Shown here: piece by piece, positions 43,549 to 49,085 of the stretch
How positions within the stretch are numbered: position 1 is the stretch's first letter
Layout of the letters: every line of letters begins with the position of its first letter
NCBI GenBank assembly: GCA_020351025.1
Contig: CP070728.1
Span: forward strand, 1,293,798 to 1,342,882
DNA from: Planctomycetota bacterium
GTDB lineage: Bacteria; Planctomycetota; Phycisphaerae; Sedimentisphaerales; Anaerobacaceae
Length of the DNA: 49,085 nt
Reading direction: 5' to 3'
Position numbers and translations under genes: made by a program
The notes under the pieces: generated by a model
What the model was told of the DNA's origin: nothing
The model's input: only the letters and a program-made list of their open reading frames with translations
Database searches by the model: none

Positions 43549-44637
43549 ATGACAAATTGGAAAAAACCACCAAGACTATTCATCCCAGGACCGGTATTGG
43601 TCAAAGACGATGTCCTGCAACAGCTCGCTCGACCAACTCTCGGACATCGTTTAAAAGAATACGCTCAACTCCACGGCGAAACGACCCAAATGTTGAAAAA
43701 ACTCCTCTTCACCGAACAAAATGTCTTCCTCTCTACTTCCTCGGCTTCAGGAATCTGGGAAGCTGCCATTCGAAACTGTGTCGGACTAGATGAAACCGTC
43801 CTCTGCACTTGCTGCGGCGCATTCAGCGACAAATGGGCAACAGTAGCTAAAAACTGCGGCAGAAAAGTCCATGAGATGAAAGTCGATTGGGGAAAACCGG
43901 TCCTGCCCGAAATGCTCGATGAAAAACTCGCTGCCGGAAAATACTCCGCCGTCACACTCGTACATAACGAAACAAGTACAGGCCTGACAAACCCCGTTGA
44001 ACAAATAAGCCAAATGTTGAAACAAAAGTACCCCGACGTGCTCGTACTTGTCGATTCCGTCAGCGGAATGATAGGCTTACCCTTGAAATTCGACGAACTC
44101 GGTTGGGACGTAGCTTTCGCCTCCGTCCAGAAGGCCTTCGCAATCCCCCCCGGATTGGCCGTAGCCGCCGTAAGCAACCGTGCCATGGAAAAAAGTAAAG
44201 ATACCCCCAACCGCGGTTATTACTTCGACTTTCAGCTCTGGGCAAAATCCAACGAAAAAAACCAAACCCTCGTTACGCCCAATATCCCACATATTATGGC
44301 CCTGAACTACCAGTGCAAAAAACTCCTCGATGAAGGCATCGAAAATGTCTGGAAAAGACACAAACAAATGGGCGACTTTGTAAGAGCCTGGGCAAAAGAA
44401 AATTTCGACCTCTTCTGCGACCAAAAGTACGCCTCTAACACCTTAACGGCAATCAAAAATACAAAGGGCATCAATGTCGCTGAAACCATAAATGCAATGC
44501 AGGAAAAACATAATACCGTCTTCGGAAACGGCTATGGAAAGCTAAAAGAGCAGACCTTCCGAATCGCTCATATGGGTGATATCAACCTCGAAGACCTCAA
44601 AGAACTAATCAGCTGGATCGACGACGAAATCAGATAA
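43549..44637 (+). CDS. Class V aminotransferase (serine/alanine-glyoxylate type)
   Basis: The protein has 362 residues. PLP fold type I features: RLFIPGPVLVKDDVL, the substrate loop GHRLKEY, STSSASGIWEAAIRN, the PLP-ring Asp169 in VLVDSVSGMIGLPL and the Schiff-base Lys195 in FASVQKAFAIPPG. It resembles alanine-glyoxylate or serine-pyruvate transaminases and the SerC-like enzymes of this superfamily. AGGAGAT precedes the ATG. With DUF1015 as partner, a role as phosphoserine aminotransferase in serine synthesis is plausible, but glyoxylate transamination is equally open. Confidence 0.85.
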   Translation: MTNWKKPPRLFIPGPVLVKDDVLQQLARPTLGHRLKEYAQLHGETTQMLKKLLFTEQNVFLSTSSASGIWEAAIRNCVGLDETVLCTCCGAFSDKWATVAKNCGRKVHEMKVDWGKPVLPEMLDEKLAAGKYSAVTLVHNETSTGLTNPVEQISQMLKQKYPDVLVLVDSVSGMIGLPLKFDELGWDVAFASVQKAFAIPPGLAVAAVSNRAMEKSKDTPNRGYYFDFQLWAKSNEKNQTLVTPNIPHIMALNYQCKKLLDEGIENVWKRHKQMGDFVRAWAKENFDLFCDQKYASNTLTAIKNTKGINVAETINAMQEKHNTVFGNGYGKLKEQTFRIAHMGDINLEDLKELISWIDDEIR

Positions 44638-44698
44638 AAGCTTTGCCTTTGGCATTAAAAATATTAAGTCCCCCAGCCAAAACCTATCGGCTTGGTTA

Positions 44699-45634
44699 TT
44701 AATCTATTCTCCCAAATCGTGACCAGTCCTTGGCTGGGAAGTAGAGATAATCAGCCCTGCCTTTAATTGTAGCCAATGGCACAGGTCCAAAGTGTCTGCT
44801 GTCACGAGAAAGATTGCGATTATCTCCCAGTACAAAACAGTGGTTTTTAGGGATAGTCGTTTCTGGAAAATTGGCAATAAACTCCTTTTTCTCCTTGTCG
44901 ATGTCGGCTAAGAAGATTTGATATTCAGCCTGACCGTTTTCCTCTAAGAACAATTCACCCTGCACCGTCTCTTTCGGGCTGTCACAACTTGATTGGCCTA
45001 CGCTTTCTCTCTCGAGTTTCTGCCCGTTAATATATAGCTCATTATCTTTCATCTCAACAATATCCCCCGCTATAGCTACGACCCTTTTAACCCAATTCCA
45101 CCTGCGGTTCTCAGGAGATTTAAAAACTATTACATCGCCTCGTTCAGGGTCACTCTTATTGTAGGCAATCTTGTTTGCCAGGAATCTGTCACCATACGCA
45201 ATTGTTGGATGCATAGAAACTGCTGTGACCCTGAAAGCCTCAACAAGACTAGACCTGACGTTAAAAGCTATTTGCGTTGAACTCCCCGTACTCATCAGTA
45301 TCAAAATTATATACACATACCATCTGTTGTAATCTTTGAGCGCATAACTGTCTGCGGTACGCCTTGCTGTATACCATGAGTCAATTATTGCAACCAGCCA
45401 CACCACCAGAGATGCAAATAATGATGCGATTATCACCACAATCCGAACTGAAGATTGGCTTACTGATAACGTGCCGAAAATTACGGGAATGAATATAGAT
45501 GAAAGAAATGCCAGGATTATCCCTCTCACTATCCTCCCGCAATATACATGCCCTAAGCCGGGCATAATCAGGGAAAGTACAATAGCCGTTAAAGGCTTTC
45601 TTCTATGTTTCTTGTCTGCTGTTAACGCCGTCAT
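44699..45634 (-). CDS. lepB: Signal peptidase I
   Basis: The protein has 311 residues. An N-terminal part with three hydrophobic segments (about 15-90, opening AIVLSLIMPGLGHVYCGRIVRG) precedes the usual anchor near 105-125. The catalytic Ser140 is in VSMHPTIAYGDRF and the general-base Lys183 in WNWVKRVVAIAGD; FVLGDNRNLSRDSRHFGP is the box E motif. It removes signal peptides at the outer face of the inner membrane. The extra N-terminal helices are unusual for LepB but known in PVC relatives. AAAGGAGA for its start overlaps the end of the upstream small gene, so it belongs to the sigma-factor operon. Confidence 0.9.
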   Translation of the reverse strand: MTALTADKKHRRKPLTAIVLSLIMPGLGHVYCGRIVRGIILAFLSSIFIPVIFGTLSVSQSSVRIVVIIASLFASLVVWLVAIIDSWYTARRTADSYALKDYNRWYVYIILILMSTGSSTQIAFNVRSSLVEAFRVTAVSMHPTIAYGDRFLANKIAYNKSDPERGDVIVFKSPENRRWNWVKRVVAIAGDIVEMKDNELYINGQKLERESVGQSSCDSPKETVQGELFLEENGQAEYQIFLADIDKEKKEFIANFPETTIPKNHCFVLGDNRNLSRDSRHFGPVPLATIKGRADYLYFPAKDWSRFGRID

Positions 45635-45652
45635 TTCAAGTCTCCTTTTACC

Positions 45653-45907
45653 TCAGGAAGCTAAAAACATGAAAACCACAAATGCAATCCTAACAAAACC
45701 AGCTATCCCTGCTGCAGCTACAAGCACGACCCGTACAAGCCGATGCGAATATATAAACTCAACTATCTGCTGCCTGTCAAAAAGAAGGCCTCCCCTCCCT
45801 TGTTCATATTGATATATCTTACACATTACTTCGTCTGAGAAGCTCTCCCGAATGTCAATGCGAACCTTTTCGTCTTTCCAGGCGCCATAAACTTCGTCGA
45901 TCTTCAT
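45653..45907 (-). CDS. Small C-terminal membrane protein, candidate anti-sigma factor
   Basis: The protein has 84 residues. A charged N-terminal half (KIDEVYGAWKDEKVRIDIRE, then SFSDEVMCKIYQYEQGRG) is followed by a single membrane helix (about 57-82, VRVVLVAAAGIAGFVRIAFVVFMFL). The classic zinc motif HxxxCxxC of ECF anti-sigma factors is absent; there is one Cys. Its start overlaps the sigma-factor stop by 4 bp (ATGA), and lepB follows after 18 bp. Position and topology suggest a reduced anti-sigma factor; I know no close family. Confidence 0.7.
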   Translation of the reverse strand: MKIDEVYGAWKDEKVRIDIRESFSDEVMCKIYQYEQGRGGLLFDRQQIVEFIYSHRLVRVVLVAAAGIAGFVRIAFVVFMFLAS

Positions 45908-46446
45908 GAAATATCCCCTTTAAAGACTTTAAAGGATGTCCTCAGTCTCTTTTTGGCCCTGTTGATTCTCGACTTAATCGTCCCTACTCTTACTCCCTCA
46001 ATTTGTGCAATTTCCTCATATGGAAGTTTTTCTAATTCAGCCAAAACAAAAACTCTTTTCTGTCTGGACGGCAGCTTCGACAATGCCGAATCCAACCTCC
46101 TAAAGAATTCCTTCTCAGCTACTTCATCATAAGGATTATGCGAATCGCCCTCCTCTGGCAATTCGCTCATCGAAAGCGCTCTTTTCTTCTTCATTGCATT
46201 TATGCTTTTGTTCCTTGTGATGGTAAACAGCCACGTTGAAAAATTACCGCGCACAGGGTCAAATGATGCCAGTTTCCTGTAAGCTGTAAAGAACACGTCC
46301 TGAGCAATATCCTCACAGGATTCTATATCATTGGTTATATTCCTTATCATCCGAATAACCGGCCTTTCGTACCTTTCAACCAATAACCTAAATGACTCAG
46401 TATCACCGTCTAATATTTGTCGGATAACCTCTATTTCCTGTCTCAT
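45904..46446 (-). CDS. ECF-type RNA polymerase sigma factor
   Basis: The protein has 180 residues. Region 2 reads DTESFRLLVERYERPVIRMI, CEDIAQDVFFTAYRKLASFDP and FSTWLFTITRNKSINAMKKKR. Region 4 reads LPSRQKRVFVLAELEKLPYEEIAQIEGVRVGTIKSRINRAKKRLR. It is first of a three-gene operon with the small membrane protein and lepB, and divergent from htrA. An RpoE-like promoter candidate lies upstream, suggesting autoregulation and an envelope-stress role. Confidence 0.93.
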   Translation of the reverse strand: MRQEIEVIRQILDGDTESFRLLVERYERPVIRMIRNITNDIESCEDIAQDVFFTAYRKLASFDPVRGNFSTWLFTITRNKSINAMKKKRALSMSELPEEGDSHNPYDEVAEKEFFRRLDSALSKLPSRQKRVFVLAELEKLPYEEIAQIEGVRVGTIKSRINRAKKRLRTSFKVFKGDIS

Positions 46447-46484
46447 TACCTAAGATCCGATTCAGCGTTAAGCCTCTCTAACCT

Positions 46485-46513
46485 GTTATACAACTGACAA
46501 AAGTATAAGTTCC
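46485..46513 (-). promoter_or_regulatory. Candidate ECF promoter of the sigma operon
   Basis: On the minus strand GGAACTT (46507-46513), identical to the RpoE-type -35 element, lies 16 bp from TATAAC (46485-46490). The GAAC to TATAA distance is 18 bp, equal to that of the opposite-strand candidate for htrA. Confidence 0.45.
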
Positions 46514-46580
46514 ACATAATTTCGCGCTGGTTTTTCTCTCGTTTATTGTTTGCTGGTGGTTCTTTTGTCTGAAAAAACCT

Positions 46581-46618
46581 TTGACGACCTGAACACACTA
46601 ACTATAAAATCGTATAAA
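46581..46618 (+). promoter_or_regulatory. Promoter region of htrA, two overlapping candidates
   Basis: A sigma-70-like pair TTGACG (46581-46586) and TATAAA (46603-46608) has a 16-bp spacer. Overlapping it, GAAC (46591-46594) and TATAAA (46613-46618) are 18 bp apart, as in the sigma operon candidate. Confidence 0.45.
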
Positions 46619-46701
46619 AACTACCGAAATTACTCTTCAATAACGTCTTTTTACCGGCTCTTATAGCCACTTTGATTAACTGAAGAATTCGGAGGTCAAA
46701 A

Positions 46702-48186
46702 ATGAAGCTTTCAAGGCTAAAACACAACAAACGCGCCACGCACAATTTTACAATCTCTACCCTTCTTATATTCTTGCTCTTCTACACCCCTCTCTCTGCT
46801 ATCGCCGAGGATGAAAATAGCATCGACACCCTGCGCAGTATGGGTAAGGCCTTTGCTCAAATCGCTGAAAAAAACTCCCCCGCGGTAGTAAGTATAAAGG
46901 CTCAGAAAATCATCACCCGTGACTACCCGTCAATGCACGATTGGCCGTTTGGTGAGCAATTCGACCCGTTTGAAGATGATTTATTCGACTTCTTCTTCCG
47001 TCGTCAGCGCCCGCGTCAACGCTCACCTCAACAACGAAAATATCGCCAGCAAGCTCAGGGCTCCGGCTTCATCGTTACGCCCGATGGATATATCCTCACA
47101 AACAACCACGTCGTCGGTGATGCCGACGAAGTCACAATAAAGCTCGTCGATGGCCGGGAGTTCACTGCAAAAAATATCAAAACAGACCCAGAATCCGATG
47201 TCGCCGTTGTAAAAATCGATGAATCCGACCTGCCATTTCTCGAGCTGGCCGATTCCGACGCCCTCGAAGTCGGAGAATGGGTACTCGCCATCGGAAACCC
47301 CTTCGGACTAAGCCACACTGTTACCGCCGGAATCGTAAGCGCAAAAGGAAGAAGCGGTATAGGCCTCACCGCATATGAAGACTTTATACAGACTGATGCC
47401 GCTATAAACCCCGGTAACTCCGGCGGGCCTCTTGTTAATCTTGACGGAAAAGTAGTCGGTATTAATACCGCTATCGTCGGCCAGGGTGGTAATATAGGTA
47501 TCGGATTCGCCATCCCTATCAATATGGCAAAAGCTATCTATGACCAGCTCATTGGAACCGGAACCGTCGTCCGTGGATTTCTCGGCATCTCAATGACCGA
47601 ACTCACTCCTGAACTCGCCCAAGCCTTCGACTTGAAAGATACTAAAGGTGTGGCAATCGCCGAAGTCCTGGAAGACTCCGCAGCTGAAAAAGCTGGTCTA
47701 AAACATAACGATATCATCGTTGAGTTACAAGGCCAGACCGTTGAATCCGCCAACGACCTCCGCAATCGAATCGCAATGTTAAAACCCGGCGCCAAGGTCG
47801 AATTAGTTGTCCTACGAGATGGAAAAAGAAAAACCTTTACCGCTGAACTCGGCGAAAGACCAACAAAACCCCTGCTCGCAGCCCAGCCGGAAACGCTCGA
47901 GCAGTTAGGCTTCTCCGTCCAGAATCTTACTGATGATTTAGCCGAACGCCTGGGCTACGAAGGCCAATCAGGTGTTGTCGTAACACAGGTCGAACCAGGC
48001 TCACTTGCTGAACTCGCCGGTATCTCAAGCGGCACTCTAATTATTGAAGTCAACCGTGAGCCTGTCGAAAACACCGATGAATTCAACGAAGCTATGGAAA
48101 AGGCCGCAGGGCAGGGTACCGTCCTGCTTCTAATAAAAGACAAACGTTACACACGCTTCGTAGTCCTGACATTACCCGAAAAATAA
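46702..48186 (+). CDS. htrA: HtrA/Deg family periplasmic serine protease
   Basis: The protein has 494 residues. A signal peptide (FTISTLLIFLLFYTPLSAIA) is followed by the trypsin-like domain with His136 (LTNNHVVG), Asp166 (ESDVAVVKI) and Ser240 (NPGNSGGPLVNL). Two PDZ domains come after: RGFLGISMTELTPELAQAF with KGVAIAEVLEDSAAEKAGLKHND, and a second near 395-490 (GVVVTQVEPGSLAELAGI). This is the DegP/DegQ layout: it degrades or refolds damaged envelope proteins. CGGAGG precedes the ATG. It is divergent from the sigma-LepB operon, and a terminator follows. Confidence 0.95.
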   Translation: MKLSRLKHNKRATHNFTISTLLIFLLFYTPLSAIAEDENSIDTLRSMGKAFAQIAEKNSPAVVSIKAQKIITRDYPSMHDWPFGEQFDPFEDDLFDFFFRRQRPRQRSPQQRKYRQQAQGSGFIVTPDGYILTNNHVVGDADEVTIKLVDGREFTAKNIKTDPESDVAVVKIDESDLPFLELADSDALEVGEWVLAIGNPFGLSHTVTAGIVSAKGRSGIGLTAYEDFIQTDAAINPGNSGGPLVNLDGKVVGINTAIVGQGGNIGIGFAIPINMAKAIYDQLIGTGTVVRGFLGISMTELTPELAQAFDLKDTKGVAIAEVLEDSAAEKAGLKHNDIIVELQGQTVESANDLRNRIAMLKPGAKVELVVLRDGKRKTFTAELGERPTKPLLAAQPETLEQLGFSVQNLTDDLAERLGYEGQSGVVVTQVEPGSLAELAGISSGTLIIEVNREPVENTDEFNEAMEKAAGQGTVLLLIKDKRYTRFVVLTLPEK

Positions 48187-48216
48187 CACCTCGCTAAAAC
48201 CTCTGCCATAAAATCT

Positions 48217-48241
48217 AAGCCCCGCTGAAAAAGCGGGGCTT
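48217..48241 (+). terminator. Terminator after htrA
   Basis: AAGCCCCGCT (48217-48226) pairs perfectly with AGCGGGGCTT (48232-48241) around a 5-nt loop. The following tract is T-rich but interrupted (TCGCTTT). Confidence 0.8.
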
Positions 48242-48341
48242 TCGCTTTGACTACACTCGCAACGCACCATAAAAACCGCCAGAACAGTAGCGCTAAATAA
48301 ATTATTGTCACCCCCACAAAAGACCGTTAAACTTGCACCTT

Positions 48342-49085
48342 ATGATTAAAAAGCTACTGTCTTTTTACACAAAGTACTTTGCCGCCTGGATTATTTTGTT
48401 CGGTGTCGTAGCTTTCCTCTTCCCCGAACCCTTCGTTGCTTTAAAAGATTATAACAAGCACTTCTTCGCTCTTACAATGTTCGGCATCGGAGCAGTTCTG
48501 GAGGTTGAAGATTTCAAACGCATCTTACAAAAACCAATTATCGTTTTAATCGGCTCTTGCGCACAGTTTAGTATTATGCCCTTGGGAGCTTTCATCCTCG
48601 CAAAACTCTTTGCCTTCCCTCCTGAAATTGCAGTAGGATTGATTCTCACAGGCTCCGCCCCCGGCGCTATGGCAAGCAACGTTATGAGCTATATCGCAAA
48701 AGCCGATACCGCCTACTCAGTCTCGCTCACAACTGTATCTACTCTGTTATGTCCACTATTAACACCGGGCCTGACATTGCTTTTGGCAAGCTCACAGCTC
48801 GATATCCCCTTCTGGAATATGGTCCTTGATGTACTCTATATGGTCATCTTGCCTTTGTTCCTCGGCTTTGGAATCAGGCACTTTTTCAGAGAAAATTTAG
48901 AAAAGCTCTTGCCGATTTTCCCCGCAATATCCGTAACATTCATAATTTTTATCTGCTCCCTCGTCATAGCTCTAAACAGAGATTATCTGCCAAAGGTAAC
49001 TGGCCTGATTCTCGCAGCCGTTATAATATTAAACGTTTATGGAATGTTAGCTGGCTACGGCGTAGCTTCTGCCTTTCGCATGAAT
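48342..49085 (+). CDS. BASS-type (bile acid:sodium symporter family) transporter, 3' end outside window
   Basis: The frame from ATG 48342 stays open to the right edge (248 codons). The protein opens MIKKLLSFYTKYFAAWIILFG and has repeated hydrophobic helices with family blocks ALTMFGIGAVLEVEDF, PEIAVGLILTGSAPGAMASNVMSYIAKAD and SVSLTTVSTLLCPLLTPGLT. These match BASS/arsenite-type ten-helix transporters, close to the bacterial sodium-dependent transporters of unknown organic anions. No clear ribosome site. The substrate cannot be read from sequence. Confidence 0.88.
   Translation, partial: MIKKLLSFYTKYFAAWIILFGVVAFLFPEPFVALKDYNKHFFALTMFGIGAVLEVEDFKRILQKPIIVLIGSCAQFSIMPLGAFILAKLFAFPPEIAVGLILTGSAPGAMASNVMSYIAKADTAYSVSLTTVSTLLCPLLTPGLTLLLASSQLDIPFWNMVLDVLYMVILPLFLGFGIRHFFRENLEKLLPIFPAISVTFIIFICSLVIALNRDYLPKVTGLILAAVIILNVYGMLAGYGVASAFRMN

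Noticed and set aside
43665-44245. Several minus-strand frames opposite the class V aminotransferase
   Set aside because: They are shadows of a gene with clear PLP-binding motifs.
1-49085. CRISPR array, insertion sequence, prophage or rRNA
   Set aside because: I saw no regularly spaced repeats, transposase or integrase motifs, phage structural genes or rRNA sequence in the window.

Overview
This window is a chromosomal segment of moderate GC from a bacterium that looks like a planctomycete, most probably the Phycisphaerae side of the PVC group, and probably an anaerobe or microaerophile. The lineage call rests on gene families: a Minf_1886-type protein (a family I know from planctomycetes and Verrucomicrobia), a small SANT/Myb-like DNA-binding protein, large secreted LamG, FlgD-Ig and RHS proteins, and a diderm envelope (OprB porins, lipoproteins, a DUF2490 outer-membrane protein). 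The anaerobic hint is a THI4-type thiazole synthase with histidine instead of the suicidal cysteine. No database search was possible; all names come from reading motifs.

Layout. (1) 2-7500 is a secreted-protein operon: the end of a FlgD-Ig protein, a TolB-like propeller lipoprotein, a second FlgD-Ig protein carrying a G9 tract, and a 1390-residue RHS protein with a variable C-terminal tail. A 531-bp gap and a small AT-rich membrane-anchored gene follow. (2) 7751-13287 is a five-gene metal-type ABC importer operon (binding lipoprotein, fused permease, ATPase) that also encodes a membrane-anchored ChrB-like protein and an OprB-family porin. (3) A Val tRNA (CAC) and nikR lie on the minus strand, divergent from a nickel operon of a second OprB paralogue, NikMN, NikQ and NikO. 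(4) 18319-24130 has a PilX-like pilus protein, a MetX-MetW fusion, the SANT-like miniprotein and a LamG protein. (5) 24816-39703 is mostly housekeeping: trpS-DUF2007-scpA, rimO, pgsA, thi4 behind a TPP riboswitch, dnaE, then tmk-holB-ricT-metG and the Minf_1886 gene. (6) 39877-42046 is an Rrf2 regulator - TauE/SafE permease - DUF2490 unit whose promoter contains two perfect overlapping inverted repeats. (7) 42216-44637 is a DUF1015 protein with a class V aminotransferase. (8) 44699-48186 is an ECF sigma factor - small membrane protein - signal peptidase I operon, divergent from an HtrA protease. A BASS-type transporter runs off the right edge.

How the parts fit. Two metal importers (inner-membrane transporter plus an OprB-family porin each) give a two-membrane uptake route; the second is plausibly controlled by NikR, whose four nickel ligands are all present. 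The sigma/LepB/HtrA block looks like an envelope-stress and secretion module suited to a cell that exports many large proteins. Promoters are often close to the sigma-70 consensus (TTGACA, 16-18 bp spacer, TATAAT-like), including those of rrf2, dnaE, trpS, metXW and the nickel operon.

Best candidates for something new: the ABC importer operon with its embedded porin and anchored ChrB domain; the sigma-LepB-HtrA module with a candidate shared promoter motif; the RHS operon with a possible slippage tract; and a probable CTG start codon for scpA.
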